The position numbers were made by a program, and so were the translations under genes. Of a DNA stretch of 49,854 nucleotides, positions 33,293 to 42,441 are shown piece after piece. The notes under the pieces are model-generated. The model saw only the letters and a program-made list of their open reading frames with translations, did not search any database and had not been told where the DNA came from. Source of the DNA: Candidatus Avimonas caecicola (GTDB lineage: Bacteria > Bacillota > Clostridia > Oscillospirales > Acutalibacteraceae); contig CAJFTG010000012.1 in assembly GCA_904419875.1 (NCBI GenBank), positions 38,763 to 88,616 on the forward strand. Direction: 5' to 3'. Position 1 is the stretch's first letter; each line of letters opens with the position of its first letter.

Positions 33293-34033
33293 TTACCGGC
33301 AGTCCGGCAGGCCATCCACCCAGGCGCGGAAATCCGCCATGCTTCCCCGGAGCGAAACCGTCCCTTCGACGGGCGCGGCCGGGATGTCGTCCCCGTGCTC
33401 CAGGCAGTCGGTCACCAGATAGGTGCCGCAGCCGAGCTGCGCCGCGCACAGGTCTTCCCGGGCATCGTTGCCCACCATCAGGCTCTCCGCCGGGTCGATG
33501 CCGGTCTGCTCAAAAATCTCCCGGAAATACGCGGGGTTCGGCTTGCAGTAATGGGAATTGTTATAATGCGTAATCCGCTCGAAGTCCTCCGGCTTCAGCC
33601 CGGCCCAGGACATCCGCGATTCCACGCCCACCGGCGGAAAAAGCGGATTGGTCGCCAGAACCAGGCGATACCCCTTGTCCTTCAGGACGCGCACGCACTC
33701 CGCCGCCAGCGGGTTCGGCCGGGTCGCCTCCCGGGCGCCGTGGAATTCCTCCCCGTAAAAGCGGTCGAAGGCGGGTTCCATCGCCCGGACCCGGTCCCCC
33801 AGCGCGGCGGCAAAGGTGTCCCAGAACCGGTCGTGGTTGAGCGCCGCGCCGTCGTTTTTCACCATCGCCTCCGTCCCGGCCCAGACGGCGGGGATCAGCT
33901 CCTCCTTGGGCAGGCCGAGGGGAGCGCAGGTCCTGGCCAGCAGCCCGAAATATCGTTTGATGAACGCCTCCTGCTCCATCGGGAGAAGGGTGCCGTCCAG
34001 GTCGAACAGGATCGCGGTCAATTTCTGCGTCAT
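33293..34033 (-). CDS. HAD-family hydrolase
   Basis: A 246-residue haloacid-dehalogenase-type phosphohydrolase. Motif I is LFDLDGTLLP, motif II VLATNPLFPP, motif III the Lys in HYCKPNPAYF, and motif IV MVGNDAREDL. A helical cap domain lies between motifs I and II (about 20-110). The physiological substrate is unknown. ATG at 34033 is chosen because AAAGG lies 8 bases upstream; the ATG two codons earlier is too close. It lies 65 bp after degV on the same strand, so probably the same transcript. Confidence 0.9.
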   Translation of the reverse strand: MTQKLTAILFDLDGTLLPMEQEAFIKRYFGLLARTCAPLGLPKEELIPAVWAGTEAMVKNDGAALNHDRFWDTFAAALGDRVRAMEPAFDRFYGEEFHGAREATRPNPLAAECVRVLKDKGYRLVLATNPLFPPVGVESRMSWAGLKPEDFERITHYNNSHYCKPNPAYFREIFEQTGIDPAESLMVGNDAREDLCAAQLGCGTYLVTDCLEHGDDIPAAPVEGTVSLRGSMADFRAWVDGLPDCR

Positions 34034-34098
34034 GAACATTTCCTTTCTTTCTCCGATCTTTCCCCGATTGCCGGGGTTCCGGCGCCGTCCCGCATGCC

Positions 34099-34974
34099 TC
34101 ATTCCTCCAGCACCTGAATCCCCGCCCCGATCAGGTGGGGCCCCACATGGGAGGCCAGCGTGCAGTCGATGCTTCCCTCGTAAAACCGGCGGCTGCCGGC
34201 GATCGGAGCGGCAAGCAGCGTTTTGAGGGCCTCCACATCCTGCGGGCAGCCCCCGTTCGCCACGGCCAGATTGTACGGCTTCCCGGCGGGGACCAACTCC
34301 TGTACGCGGCGGGCCAGCTCCTCGATGGATTTGGCGCGCCCGCGCACCTTGCCCACGCTGGCGAGCTGGCCGTCCGGCGCGAAGGAAATGATCGGCTTGA
34401 TCTGGAGCATGGTGCCCGCCACGCAGGTCACCCGTCCGATCCGGCCGCCCTTCTGGAGATACTCCAGGGTATCCAGGCTGAAAAAGATACTGGTCCCCGC
34501 AATCAGCCGGGGAATGCGTTCGAGCAGCTCTTCCCATTCCATCCCGGCACGGATATAATCCCATGCCTGCAGGGCCATGGTCCCCAGCCCCAGGCTGGCG
34601 GATTTGGTGTCGAACACCGCGATTTCCAGTTTCCTGTACTCCCGCGCCGCCAGCCGGACGGCATTGTAGGTCCCGCTGATTCCGCTGGAGAAGATCAGCG
34701 CCAGCACCTTCTCATAGCCGGCGGCCCGGATCCTGTCAAAGGCGGCGAAAATTGCCTCCCCGGTGGGCAGCGAGGTCTTGGGGACCTCCTGCGGCATCCG
34801 GCGGTAGATGTCCTCCGGCGTGATGTCCACCCCGTCCTGATAATCCCCTTCCGGATAGCCGATGCCCAGGGGCAGGATCGTGATATCCCGCTCCCGCGCC
34901 AGGGCGGGGGGGATATCCGCGCAGGTATCGGTCAGCACCGCGATCCTCCCGCGGTTTGTCGGCTGAAACGGCAT
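34099..34974 (-). CDS. DegV family fatty-acid-binding protein
   Basis: A 291-residue DegV/FakB-type protein. IAVLTDTCADIPPALA starts the first domain, KTSLPTGEAIFAAF contains the conserved ligand-contacting TSxP, and VFDTKSASLGLGTMAL and TLEYLQKGGRIGRV follow. FakB proteins present bound fatty acids to the kinase FakA for incorporation into phospholipid; other DegV members have unknown ligands, and no fakA is visible here. AGGAAAGGA precedes ATG. It is divergent from a TetR regulator, with the two promoters interlocked in one palindrome. Confidence 0.92.
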   Translation of the reverse strand: MPFQPTNRGRIAVLTDTCADIPPALARERDITILPLGIGYPEGDYQDGVDITPEDIYRRMPQEVPKTSLPTGEAIFAAFDRIRAAGYEKVLALIFSSGISGTYNAVRLAAREYRKLEIAVFDTKSASLGLGTMALQAWDYIRAGMEWEELLERIPRLIAGTSIFFSLDTLEYLQKGGRIGRVTCVAGTMLQIKPIISFAPDGQLASVGKVRGRAKSIEELARRVQELVPAGKPYNLAVANGGCPQDVEALKTLLAAPIAGSRRFYEGSIDCTLASHVGPHLIGAGIQVLEE

Positions 34975-35001
34975 AAGACCCGTCCTTTCCTGTGCCGCCT
35001 G

Positions 35002-35084
35002 TTGACGGCGGACTGTCCATCCTGTATAATCGTTGCATAACAGCGTTACGCGACGATTATACACGGCAGGCCGCCGCTTGTCAA
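35002..35084. promoter_or_regulatory. Face-to-face degV and tetR promoters interlocked with a 37-bp near-palindrome
   Basis: The plus promoter is TTGACG (35002-35007), 17 bp, TATAAT (35025-35030). The minus promoter is TTGACA (35084-35079), 17 bp, TATAAT (35061-35056). The two TATAAT boxes are the outer ends of an inverted repeat: 35025-35041 and 35045-35061 match at 15 of 17 positions, with spacer AGC. Both predicted transcription starts fall inside the palindrome, so one dimer or pair of dimers could shut off both genes. Confidence 0.85.
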
Positions 35085-35186
35085 GCGGCGGCCCGGTCCG
35101 GAAGCCGGGAGGCGGGCCGCGCCGCCCTCCGCCCCGCCGCAGGCGGCGGAACAGACCTCCCGGAGCAGGGAAGAAGGGGTGAACCC

Positions 35187-35777
35187 ATGGATTATGCCGA
35201 ACAGCGCCGGCAGCAGGGCCGGGAGACCGAACGCCGGCTGATGCAGGCCGCCTGGGAATTGATGAGCGAACAGGGCTTCGACGCGGTTTCCGTGCGGGAG
35301 ATCTGCCGGGCCGCCGGGGTGACCACCGGCGCGTTCTACCACCATTTTTCCGGTAAGGAGGCCCTGCTGAACCGGGGCTACGAGCGTATGGACGCCTATA
35401 TCCGCCGGCGGGTGGAGGAGCATCCCGCTCCCCGGGCGGTCGATAACCTGCAGACAATTTTCCTGAGCTATGCCGCCTTCCTGGAGGAGGAGAGCGGAGG
35501 GCTGACCGCCCGCTTTTATCAAAACCTCCTCTCCACCCGGTCGACGGAAATGTTTGACCGTTCCCGTTTTATCTACAACGACGTGGAAAAATACATCCGG
35601 CTGGCCATTGAGCAGGGGGACGTGACCGGGGAGTACTCCCCGGCCTGCCTGGCCTCCTTCTGCGTGCGGCATTTCCGGGGGATCGCCATCGACTGGGCCT
35701 TTCAGCAATACGCCTATTCCCTGGGGACGCAGATGCGGGAGGAATTCCTCTTTCTGCAAAGGCTGCTCCGCCCGTGA
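35187..35777 (+). CDS. TetR/AcrR family transcriptional regulator
   Basis: 196 residues. The N-terminal HTH (about 10-56) reads RRLMQAAWELMSEQGFDAVS, IRxICRAAGV-type helices and TTGAFYHHFSGKEALL. The C-terminal ligand domain is helical and non-conserved. The ligand is unknown; control of the divergent degV suggests a fatty acid or acyl compound, by inference only. ATG at 35187 has GAAGGGG upstream. The ~150-nt leader is GC-rich. It ends 15 bp from the convergent LysR gene with no terminator between them. Confidence 0.9.
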   Translation: MDYAEQRRQQGRETERRLMQAAWELMSEQGFDAVSVREICRAAGVTTGAFYHHFSGKEALLNRGYERMDAYIRRRVEEHPAPRAVDNLQTIFLSYAAFLEEESGGLTARFYQNLLSTRSTEMFDRSRFIYNDVEKYIRLAIEQGDVTGEYSPACLASFCVRHFRGIAIDWAFQQYAYSLGTQMREEFLFLQRLLRP

Positions 35778-35792
35778 GGGCGGCCGGGCGGT

Positions 35793-36713
35793 TTACAGCG
35801 CGCGGTAATGCTCACAGAACAGGCGGCGGAACAGCTCGGCCGGCGGGGAAAGCGTTTCCCGCTGGCGGGTGACCAGCAGCAGGCGCTGCCGGGTGTCGTC
35901 CCCGGCCAGCGTCAGCGCCCGGATTCCCCCAGCCCGCAGGTCGGCAGCCGCCCATTTGTTTGCGTACAGGAACGCGTCGCTGCTCTTGAGCAGCCGCACC
36001 ATCCCCTGCCCGCTGTTCACCACGATCGAACGCGGAAAGCCCTGCGGCCGACGGGGAGAACCGGCGCGGTACCGGCCGTCCAGCGCCGAAAAGTAATCGT
36101 CCGGCAGAAGAAGCTGCGGATACCCCGCCAGCTGCTCCGCCGTGGTTTCCTCCTGCCGGTAAAGCGGGCTGTGACAGCCGACCAGGATCCGGGGCGGACT
36201 CTCTCCCACGCATTCGTACGTCAGGGACCTGACCGCCGCGATCCGCTTGAAGGCCGGAAGCTGCCAGTCGTTCATCACCAGGGCGCCGAGGTCGGTGCGG
36301 GACGCCGCCACGTCGCCGAGCGCCTGCTCGGCCCCCGCTTCCTCTATACAGAGGACCCGCCCGTCGCACTCCGTCTCGCGGCAGAAGCGGCCGAGCACGT
36401 CTTCGCTCAAAAACAGCCCGTGCAGCGACACGGAAAGGGTCAGCGGGTAGGCGTAATCCCGCAGGCGCCGGTCCAGCTCCAGGCATTTCAGCTCGCCGAA
36501 GGCCTTTTTGGCCCGGACATAGACGCTCTGCCCCTCTTCCGTCAGCCGGACGCCTTTGCTTGTGCGTTCCAGCAGCTTCACCCCCAGCTCCTCCTCCAAG
36601 CTGCGGATGGCGGTGCTCAGGTTGGGCTGGGATACGTACAGCGCTTCCGCCGCCCTGTTGATGCTCCCCTGTTCCGCGATCTCCACAAAATAGCGCAGAG
36701 CGTCATACCGCAT
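35793..36713 (-). CDS. LysR-family transcriptional regulator
   Basis: 306 residues. The N-terminal winged HTH (1-60) reads YDALRYFVEIAEQGSINRAA, then EALYVSQPNLSTAIRSLEEE and LLERTSKGVRLTEEG. The C-terminal periplasmic-binding-like effector domain (about 90-300) has no diagnostic residues that I can tie to a ligand. ATG at 36713 is preceded by GGAAGG. The lacZ gene is divergent but 1.6 kb away, so a regulatory link to it is uncertain. The transcript probably starts near 36972 and includes a strong hairpin. Confidence 0.9.
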   Translation of the reverse strand: MRYDALRYFVEIAEQGSINRAAEALYVSQPNLSTAIRSLEEELGVKLLERTSKGVRLTEEGQSVYVRAKKAFGELKCLELDRRLRDYAYPLTLSVSLHGLFLSEDVLGRFCRETECDGRVLCIEEAGAEQALGDVAASRTDLGALVMNDWQLPAFKRIAAVRSLTYECVGESPPRILVGCHSPLYRQEETTAEQLAGYPQLLLPDDYFSALDGRYRAGSPRRPQGFPRSIVVNSGQGMVRLLKSSDAFLYANKWAAADLRAGGIRALTLAGDDTRQRLLLVTRQRETLSPPAELFRRLFCEHYRAL

Positions 36714-36793
36714 GGGCCGACCTTCCGCTCCTTCCCTCCGGAATCCTGAAAAAGACACGCCGTGCTTCCCTCTACGTATAACAGGACAATATA

Positions 36794-36829
36794 GGAAAAG
36801 GCGGGCCACGGTGGTGGCCCGCCTTTTCC
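36794..36829 (-). terminator. Perfect 16-bp hairpin in the lysR leader, possible attenuator
   Basis: GGAAAAGGCGGGCCAC (36794-36809) pairs with GTGGCCCGCCTTTTCC (36814-36829), with a 4-nt loop. It lies between the predicted lysR promoter and its start codon. The U-run is inside the stem, so termination strength is uncertain. Confidence 0.5.
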
Positions 36830-36978
36830 GGGGGCCGCGGCCGGACCGCCGCAGCCCTTCTCATTAAGTATGGCAAAACGCCCGAATCGCTGTCCGAAAT
36901 CTTCCGCTTTGCCCCGATGCCTGCCGCCGTCCGTTTCCGCTCTCGCCGGTATGTCCGGTTATTTTGTCAGACAAACAA

Positions 36979-37007
36979 ATTATAGCAGATCTGTCAACAT
37001 TCGACAA
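36979..37007 (-). promoter_or_regulatory. Candidate lysR promoter
   Basis: Minus-strand TTGTCG (37007-37002), 17 bp, TATAAT (36984-36979). This would give a ~260-nt leader. Confidence 0.6.
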
Positions 37008-38133
37008 GGGGGGGAAGTTTCATAAGGTCTTTTCCCTGCCGTCCGGCTGCCGCCCGGCGCCGGTTCGGGCCTGTTCCCCCGTAAACCCCGAAGAGTCACG
37101 AACGGAGGCGCCCGGCACCCGCTCCCGGGGGTATCCCCTTCGGATGGAGCGGGGTACCCCCTGCGCCGGGGCAGACCCACGCCGCCCGCCGGGAAAGCGC
37201 GGCTTCCCTGCCGCCGATTTGACAGCGCGCGGCAAAGGCAGGCAAGCGGGCCGCCGACCAGCGTCCCGGCGGGCACAACGTCCGTCCCTGCCCCGCTGGA
37301 TACGGCCGGCCGCCGGGACGTTTCCCCGGCCTGTTTCCCTGGGCAAAACGGCTGTGCGCGGCGAAAGCCGGTAAAAACCGGCCGACCGCCGGCGACGGGC
37401 GGGCAATGGGCAGCAATGGACCGGCGCTCCCTCCCTGTACGCCTTCCAGCCGTCCGCGTATACCAACGCCCGCCAGCTTTTCTTTCTCTTTTTTCTCCCG
37501 CTTGAGGACTTCAGCCGGCTGGCGGGAACGGAGGAAACGCCGAAGCCGGGCGAAGCGCCGCCCGCCTGCTCCAAGCAGGGCTATCCCTATGACCGCATCC
37601 GGACGGAGAGCCTCTTCGCCCTGCGGATCCAAAAACCGTGCCGGAATTCGGGAGCGGCGGCATGGACGCCATGCGGCTTCTGCCTTCCCTGTTCCTCGTC
37701 GTCCCGGACCTGGAAGCGTACCATGGAAATTCGCTGTCTCGGCCCGTTCCGCCGTAAGGCCGCCGCTCCGTCCCGGCTGTTCACGCCGCCGGGCCGGAAT
37801 GGATTTCCCCTTGGAAGCGCCGCAACCATCCCCCGGCCGGGTATCGGCACGCAGGCCGGCCCGCCGCCAAGCCCCCGCTTTCCCCCGTCCCCGCCCGTCG
37901 GGAAAGCCGCAGCGCCCGGCGGGATGGCCGCCGCAAACGTTCGCCGGCTTTTCCGGGGAAGAGGCCCAGCGCACGTATCCCGGCCCGCCGAACCCGGTTG
38001 CGCGGCAGGGCGGAAAAAGCGGGGAAGCCCCCCGGCGAAAGCCGGTAAAACCGGCGGAGAAGGAAAAACCATGCCGTCCCGGCGGCACGATGCGGCACAA
38101 TCCGGAAAACGGCGGCCGCCGCCGCGAGGGGTA
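37008..38133. other. Long intergenic region between lysR and lacZ
   Basis: About 1.1 kb of GC-rich sequence. It includes a possible decayed gene (37402-37757) and two similar GAAAGCCGGTAAAA(A)CCGGC hairpin sequences (about 37362-37382 and 38036-38054). No intact gene is supported. Confidence 0.5.
37402..37757 (+). pseudogene. Possible frameshifted gene remnant
   Basis: One frame reads protein-like sequence (QQWTGAPSLYAFQPSAYTNA, then PLEDFSRLAGTEETPKPGEA and YPYDRIRTESLFALRIQK). Adding one base to the A5 run at 37631-37635 continues it as TVPEFGSGGMDAMRLLPSLF to a stop at 37755. The composition is balanced, unlike the Arg/Pro-rich artefact frames around it. There is no start codon with an SD, so it would be a decayed fragment. 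No family was recognised. Confidence 0.3.
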
Positions 38134-38162
38134 TTGCCATCCCCTTCGGATTCTGCTATGAT
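38134..38162 (+). promoter_or_regulatory. lacZ promoter
   Basis: TTGCCA (38134-38139), 17 bp, TATGAT (38157-38162). The leader to the ATG is about 150 nt. Confidence 0.65.
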
Positions 38163-38318
38163 GAGGAAAAATATGGTCTCAGCCGAAAAAGCGCGCTGTC
38201 CGGCGAGAGGGGCGGACGCCCGGTTCCCGCCGGCGCGCCGTCCGCGCGGCGGGCGCTTTGGGAACCGGCTGCCGCCGGCGCGCGGCAGCGGCGGCGGAAA
38301 ACAGAAAGGAGCGATCCC

Positions 38319-41300
38319 ATGCCCTTTTCCCAGTACCATGAAAACCTGGACGTTCTCCATGTGGGGACACAGCCAAACCGTGCGTATTACCTCCCCTGTG
38401 CCGACAGAGAAGAGGCCCTGCGCTTCTCAAGCGCCCTCTCCGCCCCTTCCGGCGCCTCCCGCCGCCGTCTGCTGAACGGGGATTGGCGTTTTTGCTGGTA
38501 CTCCAGCTTCCGTGACCTTCCCGCCGGCCTGCCCGACGGGCTGCCCCGGCCCGATTCGGCCGAATGGGGTTCCCTGCCGGTGCCCTCGGTCTGGCAGAAT
38601 CATGGCTATGACCGCCACCAGTATACGAATATCCGTTACCCCTTTCCCTATGACCCGCCGTATGTCCCGTGGGATACTCCCTGCGGCGTCTATGCCCTTT
38701 CCTTTACGGAGGGCCCGGCCGGCGGGATGCGCCGGTATCTGAACTTCGAAGGGGTGGACCCCTGCCTGTACCTCTGGCTGAACGGCCGCTTTGTGGGCTA
38801 CAGCCAGGTTTCCCATTCCACCAGCGAATTCGACGTGACCTCTTTTCTGAAGGAAGGGGAAAACGAATTGCTGGCCGTGGTCCCCAAATGGTGCGACGGC
38901 AGCTATCTGGAGGACCAGGACAAGCTGCGGATGTCCGGCATTTTTCGGGATGTTGCCCTCCTCTCCCGGCCGGAAGCGCACATCCGGGACTATTTCGTCC
39001 ACACCGACCTGGCGGCGGACAACGCCTCCGCCGTCGTCCGGGTGGAGCTGGAAAAAACCGTCCCCTCCCTGCCGGTCACCCTCACCCTCCTGTCGCCGGA
39101 CGGCACGCCGGCCGGGACGGCGGAGACAACGGGGAGCGAAGCGGTGTTCTCCATAGAACAGCCGGTGCTCTGGAACGCGGAAGCGCCGCGGCAGTATACT
39201 CTGCTGCTGGAAACGCCGGACGAAGCCATCGCCCAGAAGGTCGGCGTCCGCCGGGTGGAGGTCCGGGACGGCGTTCTGCTCCTCAACGGGACGCCCATCA
39301 AATTCCGCGGGGTGAACCGGCACGACAGCGACCCGGTCACCGGGTACGTGATCAGCCGGGAGCAGGCGCTGCGGGACCTGACGTTAATGAAAGCGCACAA
39401 CATCAACGCCATCCGCACCAGCCATTACCCAAACGCGCCCTGGTTTGTCCCGCTGTGCGCGGAATGCGGCTTTTACGTCATCGCGGAGGCGGACCTGGAA
39501 GCCCACGGCGTGGTCCAGCTGTACGGGAAGGCCGGCCACGAGGAAAAATACAACCGCATCGCCAACGACCCCCGGTTTGCGCAGGCCATTCTCGACCGGG
39601 TGCAGCGCTCGGTGACGCGCGATAAAAACTGCGCGGCCGTTCTGCTGTGGAGCCTGGGCAACGAATCGGGCTACGGCGAGAATCTGGAAAAGGCGGCCCG
39701 CTGGGTCAAGGGATACGACCCCTCCCGCCTGGTCCATTACGAAGGGGGCAGCCATCCCGACGCCGGGCGGAAAAACGACCGCAGCTGCCTCGACGTTTTC
39801 AGCCAGATGTATGCCTCCCTGCCGGAGATCCGGCAGTATTTTGAGGAAAAGCCCGCAGTGCCGTACCTGCTGTGCGAGTACATCCATGCGATGGGAAACA
39901 GCACGGGAGACGCGGAAGATTACCAGGAACTGATCCAACGGTATCCCGGCTTCTGCGGCGGCTTTGTCTGGGAGTGGTGCGACCACGCGGTGGAGCTGCG
40001 GCGGGATGAAAACGGCCGCCCCTGCTACGGCTACGGCGGCGATTTCGGCGAGTTCCCCCACGACGGGAATTTCTGCGTGGACGGCCTGGTCTCCCCCGAC
40101 CGTATCCCCCACACCAGCCTGCTGGAGTACAAGAACGTCATCCGGCCGGCCCGCGCCGTCTGGGCGGACGAGGCGCATACGGCCGTCCGCGTGCACAATT
40201 ACCTGGACTTTCTCTCCCTGGACGAGGTGCTGGCCGGGGAATACGAATGGAGCCATAACGGCCGTGTGATCGCCGCCGGCCGCTTCGACCTCCCCGCCGC
40301 CGGCCCGCATGGGGAGGCCGTCATGCCCTGTCCGCCCGTCCCCGCCGGGGCGGAGGACGGCGACCTGCGGCTGCGGCTGGTCTACCGGCAGAGGCAGGCG
40401 GAGGGTCTTATCCCCTCCGGCCTCGAGCGTGGGTTCGACCAGCTCGTTTACCGGGCGGCGTCCCCGGCGCCGGTCCCGCTGCGGGGCGGCGAGGTCCGGG
40501 TGGCGGAAACGGCCGACGGATACACCGTCTCCGGGCCGTCGTTCACCTATTTTCTGGAAAAGCGGACCGGCCTGTTCGGCGCCATGCTCCGCGGGAAAAC
40601 ATCGCTGCTCCGCCGGCCGATGGGATGGAACATCTGGCGCGCGCCGCTGGACAACGACCAGGGGATCCGCGCCGACTGGGAAGCGGCGGGCTATGACCGC
40701 GCGGCTCCCCGCGCGTATGAAACCGCCGTCGCGCTGGAAAACGGCCTGGCGGTGCTGTCCACCCGGCTGATGCTCGGCTCGGTATCCCTCCAGCGGATTC
40801 TGGACATCGAGGCCCGCTGGACGGTGGATGCCGCCGGCACGGCCCGGCTGGAGGCCAAATGCCGCCGCAACAGGGAAATGCCGCCTCTGCCCCGCCTGGG
40901 CATCCGCCTCTTCCTGCCGCCGGAGCAAAGCCGTGCGGACTACACCGGTTACGGCCCGCATGAAAGCTACTGCGACAAGCATCATCTGGACTGGTACGGG
41001 CGGTTTACCACAACCGCGGAGGAAATGCACACCGACTATATCCGCCCGCAGGAAAACGGGAGCCGGTGGGGCTGCACCAGGGCGGCGGTCACCGACGAAA
41101 GCGGCCGGGGCTTTTGCGCGGCGGGGGATGCCTTTTCCTTCAGCCTGTCCCTCTACACGCAGGAGGAGCTGCAGCGCAAAGCGCACAATTACGAGCTGGA
41201 GAAAAGCGGCGCCGTCGTCTGGTGCCTGGACGGCTTTCACAGCGGGATCGGTTCCGCCAGCTGCGGGCCGGCGCTGCTCGAGCCGTATACGCTGCACCAG

Positions 41301-41351
41301 GAAAACCTGGACTTCTCCTTTACGCTGCAGCCCCTCGGCCCGGCGGAATAA
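38319..41351 (+). CDS. lacZ: Beta-galactosidase, glycoside hydrolase family 2 (LacZ type)
   Basis: A 1010-residue cytoplasmic enzyme without signal peptide, the length of E. coli-type LacZ. An N-terminal sugar-binding domain (about 50-220, SVWQNHGYDRHQYTNIRYPF), an Ig-like domain and a TIM barrel (about 325-620) are followed by the C-terminal bgal_small_N domain. FRGVNRHDSDPVTGYV contains the conserved active-site His/Asp. The acid/base Glu is E449 in SLGNESGYG, and the nucleophile is E520 in LLCEYIHAMGNS. AAAGGAG precedes ATG. It is monocistronic; no permease is adjacent, so lactose-type substrate import must be encoded elsewhere. Confidence 0.95.
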   Translation: MPFSQYHENLDVLHVGTQPNRAYYLPCADREEALRFSSALSAPSGASRRRLLNGDWRFCWYSSFRDLPAGLPDGLPRPDSAEWGSLPVPSVWQNHGYDRHQYTNIRYPFPYDPPYVPWDTPCGVYALSFTEGPAGGMRRYLNFEGVDPCLYLWLNGRFVGYSQVSHSTSEFDVTSFLKEGENELLAVVPKWCDGSYLEDQDKLRMSGIFRDVALLSRPEAHIRDYFVHTDLAADNASAVVRVELEKTVPSLPVTLTLLSPDGTPAGTAETTGSEAVFSIEQPVLWNAEAPRQYTLLLETPDEAIAQKVGVRRVEVRDGVLLLNGTPIKFRGVNRHDSDPVTGYVISREQALRDLTLMKAHNINAIRTSHYPNAPWFVPLCAECGFYVIAEADLEAHGVVQLYGKAGHEEKYNRIANDPRFAQAILDRVQRSVTRDKNCAAVLLWSLGNESGYGENLEKAARWVKGYDPSRLVHYEGGSHPDAGRKNDRSCLDVFSQMYASLPEIRQYFEEKPAVPYLLCEYIHAMGNSTGDAEDYQELIQRYPGFCGGFVWEWCDHAVELRRDENGRPCYGYGGDFGEFPHDGNFCVDGLVSPDRIPHTSLLEYKNVIRPARAVWADEAHTAVRVHNYLDFLSLDEVLAGEYEWSHNGRVIAAGRFDLPAAGPHGEAVMPCPPVPAGAEDGDLRLRLVYRQRQAEGLIPSGLERGFDQLVYRAASPAPVPLRGGEVRVAETADGYTVSGPSFTYFLEKRTGLFGAMLRGKTSLLRRPMGWNIWRAPLDNDQGIRADWEAAGYDRAAPRAYETAVALENGLAVLSTRLMLGSVSLQRILDIEARWTVDAAGTARLEAKCRRNREMPPLPRLGIRLFLPPEQSRADYTGYGPHESYCDKHHLDWYGRFTTTAEEMHTDYIRPQENGSRWGCTRAAVTDESGRGFCAAGDAFSFSLSLYTQEELQRKAHNYELEKSGAVVWCLDGFHSGIGSASCGPALLEPYTLHQENLDFSFTLQPLGPAE

Positions 41352-41540
41352 GGCGTTCCCAGGGCTTGTGGCAAAAATCGCCCCGGAGGCGGCCGCACGG
41401 GTCGCTGCGCAGGCTCCGGGGCGGCAAAGCCGCGCGGCGGCCCCCCGCTTTTCCCGGCGCCGCCGGAGAAACCGGCAGGAAAGGGGGCGCTGCGGCTTAT
41501 TTCACAAGGACCCCGACGAACCAAAACCCATTGAGCAGGA

Positions 41541-41579
41541 GCGTCTGAGGGCGTGCGTACGGCCCTCAGACGCTTTTTC
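41541..41579 (+). terminator. Intrinsic terminator after lacZ
   Basis: GCGTCTGAGGGC (41541-41552) pairs with GCCCTCAGACGC (41562-41573), followed by TTTTT. It lies about 190 bases after the stop. Confidence 0.85.
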
Positions 41580-42441
41580 TTCCCCGCCTGTCCTCCGTTA
41601 AATCATCATCCGCCCGGCGCACAAAACGTATTCCAGCCCAGCCGTTGGGCGGAAGAGGCCGGGGCACACGGCCGCGCTATAAGCCATGGCCCCGGAGTTC
41701 CGGAAATCTCCGGCCTGTCCGACGCCGCGCGCGGTGTTCCTGAAAGCCTGCCCGCGCCGGCCGGGTGCAGCGCCCCTTCATCCGGCGCGCCGCGGCCGCA
41801 TTCCCCGGCCGTGCCGTCTGCGGTTCATCCTTGGCCCACGGCGAAACCGGCAATGCGGTCCCGGCGCAGTTATGCCCAAAATGAGCGGCGACCGTTGACA
41901 AACAGGTTTGAATACTGCTGCATTGAGAGTGGCCTTCCGGCGAAGCGAAGGGTTCTCGCCGCCAGGCGTGTGACGTTTCCCGCCCCCGGCGCCGCGGCGG
42001 CTGAGGCAACGGCGGGCCGGAGGCAGTCCGAAGGCAGTCCCTGCGGCGGGTGGTTTGTCCAAGGGCTGATTGAAGCAACAAAGCCAAACGTATGGCGAAC
42101 ACCGCCATAGAAGGCCCGGAATTATTGCAGGCGATACTCCGCGAGGCCAAGGCGATGCCAACCTGAAGGAGGCCGTTTCCGGCTCGAAGGCCGGCAGCGG
42201 CGGCCGACGTGGAGGAAATCATCGGCATGCGGCAGGTGACCATCCGGATCAACATTCCTCCGGAAAACGACGTGGACAAGCGTTTGTAGCTCCTGACGGA
42301 AGGCCGGCAGGGAATGAACGAAAAGTTTGCCAAACCGAACCAGTCGGCGAAGTGCTTTTCATATTGCCAGCGGCAGACTCCAGCCAGGCATCTTCAACTC
42401 GCACGGTGTGCAGGCGATCTGTTCTGGCGGCCAGGCCGCTT
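41580..42441. other. Accessory intergenic region with possible gene fragments
   Basis: No intact gene. Short plus-strand segments read like coding remnants: MANTAIEGPELLQAILREAK (from about 42091, stop soon after) and ADVEEIIGMRQVTIRI (about 42200-42288, ending in TAG). They are in different frames and are interrupted, so a decayed gene is possible. No family was recognised. Confidence 0.35.
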
